Source of the DNA: Hondaea fermentalgiana
Lineage: Eukaryota > Sar > Bigyra > Thraustochytrida > Thraustochytriidae
Length of the DNA stretch: 29,786 nt
Direction: 5' to 3'
Assembly: GCA_014084085.1 (NCBI GenBank)
Contig: NPFB01000059.1
Location: forward strand, 210,106-239,891
Positions 1 to 8,866 of this stretch are shown here, piece after piece (position 1 is the first letter of the stretch; the number at the start of each line of letters is the position of its first letter). The position numbers were made by a program, and so were the translations under genes. The notes under the pieces were generated by a model that saw only the letters and a program-made list of their open reading frames with translations, was not told the DNA's origin and searched no databases.

Positions 1-52
<52 letters not shown>
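1..52. repeat. (CCTG)13 tetranucleotide array
   Basis: Thirteen uninterrupted CCTG units run from the window edge to base 52, so the array may be longer than seen. It lies about 90 bases before the kinase start codon and is probably promoter or 5' UTR. A shorter interrupted array of the same unit sits upstream of the large FG-GAP gene near 23753-23793. Confidence 0.95.
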
Positions 53-53
<1 letters not shown>

Positions 54-139
54 TTGCTGGCGCTTCCGCGCACGCGCAGAGACGGGGAGGGGACGCGGGA
101 CGCGAGACGCGAGACGCGAGGGCGCGCGGCGCGAGAGTG

Positions 140-1060
140 ATGCGGCACCTGCAGTCCGGCGCGACGGCGCACGTGTACGCTTGCACAGACTGGGAGGGCG
201 ACACGGACGTGGGCTTCGTCGAGGGAGACTTTGCCGTCAAGGTGCACCGCGCCGACTGCGACCATGCCAGAATGGAGGCGAGGCGAGAGCTTGCCGCCCT
301 GCAGCGTCTGAAGCGATCAAAGGACGAGATGCCCTTTGTCGTCAAACTGCACTTTGTGGACAATCTCTGCGCTGCAGTCCCCATTTTCGGCTTCGAGCTC
401 TGCTCCGGGGGCGACCTCTTCGACCTCTTCCGCTACGGCCCCTTGTCAGAAAAAGACACCGCCCACTACGCCGTCGAGCTTGCATCAGCGATATCGCACT
501 TGCATGCAACAAATATCATGCACACAGATATCAAGCCGGAAAATATCGGGCTCTCCACGGACGGCCACCTGCGACTCTTTGATCTGGGCTCCGCGCGGAT
601 TCTCGAAGACGACGAGCCCATCGAGCTCTCCTCTGGCACTCTGCACTATGCGAGCCCAGAGGTTCTCTTGCGCAGGCCTTGTGGGTACGCCGCCGACTGG
701 TGGAGTTTTGGCGTCATCATGTTTGAGATGATGTTCGGTGTGCAAGCTTTTTATGCGCGATCACAAGACGAAGTGGTCGATCGTATTGTACACGTCGACC
801 TCGACTTGCCCCTAACGCCGCATCGAAGTGCCGAGGCAGTCAAATTCGTCACAGACATTCTTAAATTCTGCCCCGAAGAGCGCTTACAGTCGCTGCGTGC
901 CTGCTGCGACCATCCATTTTTGAGCCAGGTTGACCTTGACCTCGTCATGTCGGAAACCTGGGTTCCCATCAAGTACACTTACGTATGTTTTGAGCAAGAC
1001 AAGACTCCGCTACAAGAAGTCGCGGACGGCTCCTCGAAAAAGCCCAAGAGCTTCTTCTAG
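140..1060 (+). CDS. Divergent Ser/Thr protein kinase
   Basis: Single-domain protein kinase of 306 residues from the first ATG at 140 (an in-frame GTG lies just before it). Visible landmarks are the ATP-binding lysine in FAVK (K34), a helix-C glutamate near E50, the catalytic loop HTDIKPEN (128-135), the metal-binding DLG (148-150), SPE in place of APE (172-174) and DWWSFG (186-191), followed by a short C-terminal tail. The DWWSFG signature and overall form resemble AGC/CAMK-like kinases. Oddities are HTD instead of HRD, so it is a non-RD kinase, DLG instead of DFG, and a glycine loop reduced to SGATAHVY starting only six residues from the N-terminus. Lysine and both catalytic aspartates are present, so activity is plausible. 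The N-terminus is short, so an upstream exon is possible. Substrate unknown. The gene converges on the carotene synthase gene. Confidence 0.85.
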   Translation: MRHLQSGATAHVYACTDWEGDTDVGFVEGDFAVKVHRADCDHARMEARRELAALQRLKRSKDEMPFVVKLHFVDNLCAAVPIFGFELCSGGDLFDLFRYGPLSEKDTAHYAVELASAISHLHATNIMHTDIKPENIGLSTDGHLRLFDLGSARILEDDEPIELSSGTLHYASPEVLLRRPCGYAADWWSFGVIMFEMMFGVQAFYARSQDEVVDRIVHVDLDLPLTPHRSAEAVKFVTDILKFCPEERLQSLRACCDHPFLSQVDLDLVMSETWVPIKYTYVCFEQDKTPLQEVADGSSKKPKSFF

Positions 1061-1720
1061 CCAGCCCTTGATCCCCTTCGGGGGGCCTTGGAGTCCCCGC
1101 ATGCCTTTTTCTTTCCCCGATTTTCATATGTCCAAATAGTCTCTGCAACTCTGTGCTGAAATAGCGCGCTTTAAAAGTCTGACTCAAGGCGGCAGCAGCT
1201 GCTCGAGTTTCGCGCTGCGTCCTCACAACGATATAAGTATATTATGCTACCTCAGAATTTCTCAAACGATCTGCTGTACAACCCCAATCTTCTGTTGCCT
1301 AATGCAATGCATATGTACCTTTAATCACATGCATTTTTTGAGCTTCCGTCGCAATACCTTGCAGTGCAGCCTGCGCAATCAAATATGTTGCTCCCTTTTC
1401 GAGAATGGAAGACCTCAGCGAAAAGATGACGGCATATCCGGAAGATGGATGAATTCGCACGACAAAGGGTTGACAGCAAGCGATCTCTGGAGAGGATCAT
1501 TTTCAGGGCAAGAAGGGAAACGTTGGAATTGTGATTACAAAATGTTATCTAATAATGTGCAGCAACTCATCTCGGGAAAAAGGAAGCGAGGGAGGAAATG
1601 GCCGTTTGGTCCCAAGATGAGGATGATCTCCGCCACAAGGTCAGAGCATTTCCAAATAAGAATCAACGTCATGGCCTTTCTCGTCGTACGCCACGGACAA
1701 AAAAGCATCTCTGACTCTGA
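1061..1720. other. Convergent 3' flanks of kinase and carotene synthase genes
   Basis: Non-coding, lower GC than the flanking genes. A tight hairpin, CCCC-TTCG-GGGG, lies at 1073-1084, about a dozen bases after the kinase stop; the rest is AT-richer 3' UTR-like sequence. A forward open frame beginning at 1302 continues into the antisense of the carotene synthase and shows no recognisable domain, so I do not call it. Confidence 0.6.
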
Positions 1721-4700
1721 TCAGGCATCCTTGTACAGCGGGAGCGTGTCTTCGCGATCTCGCGTATGCCAGCCGCCGAGCGTACCCACGAGAACTGTTC
1801 CCGCCAAAAGTGGAGCCAGAGCAGCAGGCGCGCAGGAGATTGCCACGACTGCAGCAACAAAGAGAACACGTCCACGTGCAGGCAAATGCACGCCGGCCAT
1901 GAGAGCGCACGCCCAAAAGCCAAAGCGCATGATTGTGACCACAAGTGCAGGAACCATTTTAAACAGCGCCGGATGGGAAATGCTCAACACAAGCACGGCT
2001 CCACAGGTAATGAGTTGCGACCGGCCCGGACGAGGTGGTCTCGCCCACGTGCCCACACCAACTGCCAAACCGATGGGCTTGCCCCAGAGAACCATGGCCA
2101 GCGTGAGTCCCCACGTGCACATGATCGAGGTCACCAAGAAAAAGAGGGCTTCCTCGAGAGGAAGTGCATATTTGCCCATGGGCAACACAAGATTTGCGGG
2201 ATTGATGCGCCAGATGCCGTGACGAATCGCCCATGCATCGGCCACGCAAAGGTACGCTGTGGCCGATACAATCGTCATCAGGACCGGCTTTGCATGCGTA
2301 GTGAGCACATGTGCACCGAGACTCCATTGCAGAATGAGGACGGGCATGGCCCAGGTGAGAATGAGACCAATGTATAAGCTTTGCTCCGAGGCCAAACACG
2401 AAAGGCCGGCCATCCAGACGAGTCCAAGACTCGCGAGAACGAGCATGCCCCCCTTTCCACGTGGGCCTACCTCGGCCTGCAACGTCGTGGGCTGAAAGAC
2501 CTGAAGCCAGACCGCCGCGACCAACATGGTTTCGAGCGTGAAGAACATGTACTCTTCGATGGGTACGTACCCGATGACAAAGAGAATGCGCTCCGGCGGG
2601 TAGCCCCAGACACGGCGATACACGAGAAAGTTGTCCCATGGTGTTGTGTAAAGTGTTGCAACGACGCAAAGCGCCAGAGTCCAGAAACCAGCGCGGCGCA
2701 AGAAGGGGACCTGCTTGTCGGCAACAGCGCGTTGATGCGCCAAACGGGCGAGCAAGAGGAGCGGTGGTATCACGAAAAGCCCGTGAAAGCGCAGGTACGA
2801 GCATCCCGGCCACTCGAGCCAGCTCGCCCACACGGCGCCAATCCAAACGAAAGCAATGTGCGGGCGCGAAAGGCCATAGAGTGTAGCACAAATGAGCTCG
2901 GTGAGCGCAATGCGGGCGAGCTTGAGTCGCGGTACGGTATCGACGAGAATCGTTAACTTTTCACGAAGGGGAACTCGACGTCGGGCGGTGAAAATGTCGT
3001 AATTCGCTGCGCGAATCTTGTCGTGAATGCGGTGATACGCAAGACGCGCCACGCGAATGACGTCGCGCACCTGCTCAGGCAACATGTCGATGCCAAGGTC
3101 GGCACTGGCATAGAGATTGTCGGTGAAAGCGAACATTTCCTCCATGAGCTCGCGAAAGCCAGGCTGTTCATGAGACGTGAGCTTGCCGTTTAGACCATGG
3201 CGCTTGCAGGCGTCGACAGGAATGTACTGGCGGCCCAAGCGATTATCCTCGCCAATATCCCGAAGCATGTTGGTGATTTGGAAAGCGAGTCCAAGATCGC
3301 GCGCATGCGGTATGGCCTGCTTGAAAGCCAGGGAGTCTCTGCCGGGCATGAGAATGGGTAGCATGAACTCGCCAATGACAGCCGCGCTGCCCTCCATGTA
3401 CTCCATCGTATCATCCATGGTGAGGCAAACGACCTTTCGTTTGGCGTCCATCCGCATGGAGCGAAAGAAACGCTCAAAGAGTTCCCGCGGGTATGCACGA
3501 CGGTGCGCCGACTCGATGATGGCAGGGAGCGTCGGATGACGCGCGTAGTCGCCTCGACCGGATTCCCAGCATCGCCAAAAGTCCGCCATGAAGGCGTCGA
3601 GGTTCCGCTGCCGCTCGCCGGCGTCGCCAACATTGTCGACGTAGTCGTCGGCAACGCGAAAGAGCCCGTACATGGCCGCCGTGTCGAGGAAGGCCATGGG
3701 CTTCATGAGCGTGGCGGCGGCAAAGTAAGTCCGTCCGTGCACATACAAGAGTCTGATGCACTCCACATACGATACAAAGCGAGTTGAGAACACCGTGAGA
3801 GCCAGAATACCGAGAAAAATGGCTCCAAGGAGCGCTCCGAGGAGCGCGAACCCCAGTGAATGGTGATTTGCTGTCACTTGGAGTTTGTCATGCAACAGGT
3901 TGGCCGAAACAGTGCCCGAGACGATGGACGGCGGCACGCCTGGGCCGGGATTCGTCAAATGGCCAGCAAAGACGAGATTATTGAGCAAGGAATCCATGGA
4001 GGGTTTGAGCACGAGCGACTGCGAAAGAGTGTTGGCGTGGCCGAAAGCATTGCCACGAAAAGAGTGAAAGTCGCGCTCAAAGTCCGTTGTCCCATACGAC
4101 TTTTGGTAGACGAGCCACTCGCGGAGGGGCTGCTTCAAGTTCTCTTCCATGCGTGTGAGCACGGTGTGTAGGATGTGTTCCCGACGCGCAGCGTTGTCCG
4201 TGCCGTTGAGCTGGTAGGAGATGGGAACGAGCACAAAGAGCGCCTCGCCCTGACCAGAAACTACACTTGGGTCCGTTTTCGAGGTGGCTGCCACGTAAAA
4301 GACGGGCTCCTCGGCCCAAGTGTGCGTGTCAAAGGCCGCGTGGAGATGAGCGTCGAGGTCTCGGTCAAAGAAGAACGTATGATGGGTGAGCCCTTGGATG
4401 CGGTGATCGAAGCCGAGGTAGAAGAGGACGCAGGACGGCGACATGACTTGGGCGTCCCAGAACCCCTGCTCGTAGCGACGAAGATCGGGGGGCAGAAGGG
4501 TCTGCTCAACGTGGTGGTAATCGGCGGCAGCCACGACTCCATCGACAGCCTCACAGCGATCGTTGCGAGTGCAAACAGCTTGAACACCACGGCCGGTCTC
4601 GTCAAAGCGAAACGAGGTGACCTCGGCATCGAGCTGAATGTCGACGCCGAGGTCTTTGGCAAGCTCGGCAATGGCAACGACGGGCCGCGCGAGGCCTCCA

Positions 4701-5527
4701 GTTGGATAAAAGGTGCCGAGCGCGTGACCGCCATAGGTCATCATGGAATACAACGCAGGGGCGCCATTGGGTGAGGCCCCGAGAAAGATGACGGGCCACT
4801 TGAGAATCATGAGCAGGGTATCGCTTGAAATGTACTTTTGTAGGTGAGCGACAAAGCTGTTGAACATGTCATACTGCAAGGCAGCGCGCACGAGATTGAG
4901 ATCGATCATTTCCCACCACGAGACCATGGGATGCCAAATCCACTTGAAGACGCCCTCCTCGTACTTTGCCTTGGCCTCGTCCATGAGGCGGTCGACGAGT
5001 CGGGCGTCGCCGTTCATTTGGCGCGCCCAAGACATGAAGGCCTCGCTCGAAGCGCCGGGCACATCGACGGTACCCTCGCCGTTGTGGTCATTGCGGATGA
5101 TGCGATATGCCGGGTCGAGGCGCTCGAGCTGGTAGAACTCTTGCACGGTTCGCCCATACCGCGCAAAGAAGCGGTCAAAGACCTCGGGCATCCAGTACCA
5201 GCTGGGCCCGGCGTCGAACTTGAAGGTCTGCCCATTGTCGGCCTCGACCTCGAACTGGTGGGCGCGGCCTCCCACGTAGTCGTTCTTCTCAAGAACCACG
5301 ACCTCGTGGCCCAGTCTGCTCAGTTCGCACGCTGCGGACAGGCCTGCGTACCCGGCCCCGAGCACGGCGATGCGCTTCTTCGCGCGGCCGCCGTCGCTCT
5401 CTTGCCCCGGGCCTCTCGCGCCCTGCGCGTCCGCGACGTCCGCAGCGGCTTGCCGGCAGCAGGCGGGGGCGACGACGACGAGGACGACGACGATGGCGGC
5501 GACGAGGCGCGACGCCCTGCGCGCCAT
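1721..5527 (-). CDS. crtIBY: Trifunctional beta-carotene synthase (CrtI-CrtB-CrtY fusion)
   Basis: One intronless frame of 1268 residues should convert geranylgeranyl diphosphate through phytoene and lycopene to beta-carotene. I use the first ATG at 5527; the frame opens upstream only with a TTG. Residues 1-25 are a hydrophobic signal or anchor segment. The desaturase domain has the dinucleotide-binding GAGYAG (57-62) and the C-terminal carotenoid-desaturase signature FAGHLTNPGPGVPPSIVSG (520-538). A membrane span follows (about 558-582). The phytoene synthase domain has both aspartate-rich motifs, DDYVD (627-631) and NMLRDIGED (753-761). The last part, about 890-1250, is a polytopic lycopene cyclase of the fungal CarRA/CrtYc-Yd type with two repeats: PWDN (963-966), VPIEEYMFF (988-996) and LPLEEALFF (1122-1130). 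All key motifs are intact. This I-B-Y order is known from thraustochytrids; fungi fuse only cyclase and synthase. Likely acts in internal membranes. Confidence 0.97.
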   Translation of the reverse strand: MARRASRLVAAIVVVLVVVAPACCRQAAADVADAQGARGPGQESDGGRAKKRIAVLGAGYAGLSAACELSRLGHEVVVLEKNDYVGGRAHQFEVEADNGQTFKFDAGPSWYWMPEVFDRFFARYGRTVQEFYQLERLDPAYRIIRNDHNGEGTVDVPGASSEAFMSWARQMNGDARLVDRLMDEAKAKYEEGVFKWIWHPMVSWWEMIDLNLVRAALQYDMFNSFVAHLQKYISSDTLLMILKWPVIFLGASPNGAPALYSMMTYGGHALGTFYPTGGLARPVVAIAELAKDLGVDIQLDAEVTSFRFDETGRGVQAVCTRNDRCEAVDGVVAAADYHHVEQTLLPPDLRRYEQGFWDAQVMSPSCVLFYLGFDHRIQGLTHHTFFFDRDLDAHLHAAFDTHTWAEEPVFYVAATSKTDPSVVSGQGEALFVLVPISYQLNGTDNAARREHILHTVLTRMEENLKQPLREWLVYQKSYGTTDFERDFHSFRGNAFGHANTLSQSLVLKPSMDSLLNNLVFAGHLTNPGPGVPPSIVSGTVSANLLHDKLQVTANHHSLGFALLGALLGAIFLGILALTVFSTRFVSYVECIRLLYVHGRTYFAAATLMKPMAFLDTAAMYGLFRVADDYVDNVGDAGERQRNLDAFMADFWRCWESGRGDYARHPTLPAIIESAHRRAYPRELFERFFRSMRMDAKRKVVCLTMDDTMEYMEGSAAVIGEFMLPILMPGRDSLAFKQAIPHARDLGLAFQITNMLRDIGEDNRLGRQYIPVDACKRHGLNGKLTSHEQPGFRELMEEMFAFTDNLYASADLGIDMLPEQVRDVIRVARLAYHRIHDKIRAANYDIFTARRRVPLREKLTILVDTVPRLKLARIALTELICATLYGLSRPHIAFVWIGAVWASWLEWPGCSYLRFHGLFVIPPLLLLARLAHQRAVADKQVPFLRRAGFWTLALCVVATLYTTPWDNFLVYRRVWGYPPERILFVIGYVPIEEYMFFTLETMLVAAVWLQVFQPTTLQAEVGPRGKGGMLVLASLGLVWMAGLSCLASEQSLYIGLILTWAMPVLILQWSLGAHVLTTHAKPVLMTIVSATAYLCVADAWAIRHGIWRINPANLVLPMGKYALPLEEALFFLVTSIMCTWGLTLAMVLWGKPIGLAVGVGTWARPPRPGRSQLITCGAVLVLSISHPALFKMVPALVVTIMRFGFWACALMAGVHLPARGRVLFVAAVVAISCAPAALAPLLAGTVLVGTLGGWHTRDREDTLPLYKDA

Positions 5528-6360
5528 CTCGGTCTCCGCGCGGGCGAGGCGCGGCAGAAGGCGGGCGCGATGGCGGTCTGGAGGCGGCGCCCTGGCATGC
5601 AATGCGCCTCTGGTGCGTGCGAGCGGGCGTGCGAGGGGAGATGCAGGAATGAATGAATCCAGGTATGCATGAAGAAATCAGGGCTCGAAGGGCGGGATCC
5701 GGTGAGGCGGTCACCCGTCACGCGCGTGGCGAGGGTCGATATCGACAACGTCTCCTTCGACTCGCGCGACCTCGCGCTGGCCACTCGGACGCGGCTGGCG
5801 GCGCGAGGAAGTCGCGGCCCCGGGGCGGCAGGCCGGGCCCAGAGACGTCGCGCTCGGCAGCGTCCGTCCCGGATGGAGTGTACGCGAGGTGTCCGGTAGT
5901 CACGGTTACGGACCACTTTGCAGAGAATGAACACCCACCCCCCCCGTGAACACGGAGGGTTCGTTGCTCCGCGTCGAACAGGGATTCATGTATAGACGAC
6001 TCAATGACCGAAGAAGCGTGAGTGAGATCAACGAACATGCCTGACATGAATGCGATGGAGAATGGAAGAGAGGAATTGGAGCAGGCCGGAAATACTCGAG
6101 ACGATGAGCTTCACAGGCTAGCTGGAGGTCATCGTCGAACAAAGAAGTTGAAGGGGCGACAAGCAGCGCAAGATCAAAGAAGTTGGGGGGAAACTTGTAG
6201 GCCTACAACGAGGTCTCTTTTTTGGAGGAGGGGGGGGAGGGGGAAGGAGAAACAAGATCAGCTTTGACGGCTCGAAAAGTAGAATGTCAATGCGAGCTTC
6301 AGAAAAGGAAAAAGCAGATAGAACTTGACTCTTATTTCATTGACTGAACTGCACGTTTGA
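5528..6360. other. Upstream region of crtIBY and 3' flank of the DOMON gene
   Basis: No gene recognised. The half next to crtIBY is GC-rich and would hold its promoter and 5' UTR, including a GAATGAATGAATC stretch at 5648-5660 (ATTCATTC on the gene's strand). No TATA box seen. Poly-C/poly-G tracts occur at 5936-5945 and about 6229-6243. The half next to 6360 is AT-richer and is presumably the 3' flank of the minus-strand DOMON gene. Confidence 0.5.
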
Positions 6361-7002
6361 CTAGATCATGATCACATTGACGAGAGCGCCAAGAAGAATA
6401 AGACCGAGCGGGGCCAGGCGCACTGCGCTGGAAGGCACAGGCGAAGACCAGTTGACGGTGGAATCGCCCGCTCGGGCATGCTGTGTGCCGAAGGAGCTTC
6501 CCTCGTAGACGGCGTAAATGATGCGATCCCCATCGCCGGAAACGTCGAGGCTCCGGCCGGCAATTGTTGTTGCCGTGAACTCCATGGTCATGATGCCATT
6601 ATTGACCTCGATAGAGGTGTCGGTGATGGCTCTCGAGGAAGAGAGACTTGGCGCATCGTACGCAGTGAGCTTGTACTCGCCGATCGGTGCAGGAATACCG
6701 GATACGCCTTGGCCGGCAATGACGGCATACGAGCCCACCATGTCGCCATTGTCGGAAAGGCCCACGCCAATCCATCCGCTGGTCATTGGGTAGCTAACTT
6801 GCACTTGCACAGCGCCATTGTCCAGGACCGTGTAGGTCATGTCGAGATCCCCGCCAAACGCCGTCAGCGTGCCCATAGGGTTGGTGGGCGCCATTGTCGG
6901 CGCCAGGGTCGAGTTGTCGTCCCCAGCTGCCCGGGCACTGCTCAGGCAGAGCACTGCCGCCACCAAGGCCAGGACTCGGCCTGCGCTCACGCCGGCCATC
7001 AT
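6361..7002 (-). CDS. Secreted DOMON-domain protein, probably GPI-anchored (AIR12-like layout)
   Basis: Predicted 213-residue cell-surface protein. Residues 1-26 form a clear signal peptide ending at the small residues SARAAG, which sets the start at 7002; the frame stays open upstream but without a sensible N-terminus. A short Thr/Pro linker (30-43) leads into one DOMON domain (about 45-188) with the typical GWIGVGLSDNGDMVGSYAV block (76-94) and a late FGTQHARAG block (171-179). M88 and H175 fall where cytochrome-type DOMON domains (AIR12, cellobiose dehydrogenase) carry their two heme b ligands. The C-terminus is small polar residues followed by a hydrophobic tail (196-213), the form expected for GPI attachment. 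Single DOMON plus GPI anchor is the plan of plant AIR12, an extracellular redox protein. Heme binding is inferred; sugar binding is the alternative. Confidence 0.8.
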   Translation of the reverse strand: MMAGVSAGRVLALVAAVLCLSSARAAGDDNSTLAPTMAPTNPMGTLTAFGGDLDMTYTVLDNGAVQVQVSYPMTSGWIGVGLSDNGDMVGSYAVIAGQGVSGIPAPIGEYKLTAYDAPSLSSSRAITDTSIEVNNGIMTMEFTATTIAGRSLDVSGDGDRIIYAVYEGSSFGTQHARAGDSTVNWSSPVPSSAVRLAPLGLILLGALVNVIMI

Positions 7003-7721
7003 GATGCTGGTTGGCTGGCTCGCTTGAATGAATGAATAGCCCCACCTACTCGCTCGCTCGCGTCCGTGTGCTCGTGTGCTTGACTGAAGGCGTGCTTGGC
7101 TTGGCTGGCTGTGACCGATACGGTTTTGCTTGCACCGCAGGCGGTAGCCTTCGCGGCGGCGGTGACCTAAGCAAAGCAAGGTCCGGTAAGATCTCGCCAT
7201 GCCACGACCTCGGCCAACTTCATCACTCGCAAGCGGCGAAATCGGCACCGAGGTCAGCCATCGCTCGGCATCGCTCGCCGGCGCCCCGCCCTGCCCCGCG
7301 CCGCGCCGGCAGCTCGAATATGCTTGCAAGCAAGCAAGCTTGCTTTCTCGCTCGCTCGCGCGCGCTTGTCCCGAGAACAAGAGCAGGGACTGCGGCGGCG
7401 AGCTGGGACTCGTATGCAGCGACGAGCTGCAGCTGCAGTGCGAGAGTGCGCCACCACACGGCACGCTTATGGCCCCTCACCGCGCCTCTGTGGAGACCTT
7501 CAGCAGCTCGGACTGCGTGGCCTGCAGGTATCCCGGCACGTGCGCGCGGCGGCTACGGGGAAGGCGTCGGTCACATCTGCACAGCGTTGTTGCGTGCGTG
7601 AGCTGGATTCGATTCTATGGCGGCCACGAAGACGACTTGGTGGCCATGGCCATCTGCAGCTGATGCTGCGTGCATGTCGATGGCCGTAGGTGGGGGTGAG
7701 GGAAGAGGGGGAGGATGGGAG

Positions 7722-8222
7722 AGATGAGAACGAGAGAGAAGGAAAGAAAGGGAGACATGATGTGGAAGTGGGTCGAAGAGGGAGAACATGATGCGATGAA
7801 TGAATGAGTGGATGAATGAGTGGCTTGAATTGACAGTGAGTTGGCTAATTGTGATGTTCGTGAAGTGCAAGACAATGCGGAAAGAAAAACATGGCATCTC
7901 GTGGTCAACTTTGTGGATCACCCTCTTTGTCAAGTGCACAACGATGAACTGTCGTGAGCTTTTCATGCCTTTGTCTGCATGGCCATGGAGTGCGCGGGGG
8001 CAAGAGGACGAATGGGACACAGAGAACGAGAATTGGAGAGAGAGGGAAGGGAGAAACGACCTGAGTTCCCTGTAACGAGTGCAAAGATGCAGCGTCTCCT
8101 CATCAAGAAATGTGTGGAGTGGAATTGTCGTCTCATGGTCAGCTTCGAGAATGTCACTGCATAATCTCCCTCATCGTCGAGCGCACTCTCGTTGAACTGT
8201 CGTGAGCTTCCCAAGACTTTGT
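7722..8222. repeat. Diverged direct repeat, two copies about 250-295 bp apart
   Basis: A block at about 7722-7975 recurs at about 8020-8222. Shared landmarks in the same order are a purine-rich GAGAACGAGA segment (7726 and 8022), a GGTCAACTTTG / GGTCAGCTTCG segment, and TGAACTGTCGTGAGCTT (7945 and 8193). Indels separate the landmarks, so the copies are old. Each landmark lies in AT-richer sequence between GC-rich blocks. Function unknown. Confidence 0.6.
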
Positions 8223-8824
8223 TTGGGAAAAGCAACTCATAAATCCAATCGAGGCCAACCACCGCCCACCATCAACAAAGAGTCGTGTGCTGTCTATACA
8301 CTCACTCACACCACACACAACAACCTACCTTGGGATGAAAGTTGGGGTCCTCTTTACGATGCTGCGGAGCGCCCTGGCATTGGATCCGAAAGGCCGGACC
8401 ATTGGCGCAGCAATCGTACTACCTTTGAAACCATTGCGTCCCGATTCAGTCCTCCCCTCGCTGCGACGGTGTCTTTTCAGCTGCCAGCTTGCTCCGCCGC
8501 TGCCGCACCACAGAAACGACCGCGTCGAGGAGGTCCTTGCACGACCTCGATGCTCCCGTTCGTGCGGCGCACGTCGGCCACCAGGCCGACCTTTTGTCGT
8601 CCCTCTTGCAGCGCGCTTATACATCGATCACTCTTCGGTCCTGCCTGAAAGCGCCCCTCCCCTTTGCAGCGCGCCCAATAAGGAGAGAGCACTGCTCGTA
8701 GGAGCAGAACCGCCAAAGCGTCTGATTGCTCGCTTGCTCGCTTGGTCACGGGCAGCAAAACGGAATCGAGACGCGGCTCTCTGCGATCGAGAGGGCATAA
8801 CCTGAGCGAAGGTTGTTGACGTAC

Positions 8825-8862
8825 GCGTGGACGTGGACGTAAACGTGAACGTGGACGTGGAC
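8825..8862 (+). repeat. ACGTGG hexamer array abutting the CoA-transferase start
   Basis: About six units of ACGTGG/ACGTGA/ACGTAA run head to tail and end a few bases before the ATG at 8867. The repeated ACGT core resembles bZIP/G-box sites, and a TGACG precedes the array. It could be a compact promoter element or simply a 5' UTR microsatellite. Confidence 0.75.
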
Positions 8863-8866
8863 AATA

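Larger units (their letters stand above)
7003..8866. other. Intergenic region between DOMON and CoA-transferase genes
   Basis: About 1.9 kb between divergent genes with no gene I can support. It holds the DOMON gene's likely 5' UTR (a TGAATGAATGAATAG stretch at 7025-7039, next to its ATG), a perfect 14-base palindrome AAGCAAGCTTGCTT at 7332-7345, GC-rich simple sequence to about 7660, a diverged direct repeat at 7722-8222, and the CoA-transferase promoter with a hexamer array at 8825-8862. Several forward frames overlap here, but none has a recognisable domain. Confidence 0.5.

Noticed and set aside
1302..2222. Forward 306-codon open frame overlapping the end of crtIBY
   Set aside because: More than half is antisense to a certain gene and the rest has no domain; GC-rich antisense frames are common here.
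1721..5602. Longer N-terminus for crtIBY (from 5602)
   Set aside because: The codon at 5602 is TTG, and the first ATG in frame is at 5527.
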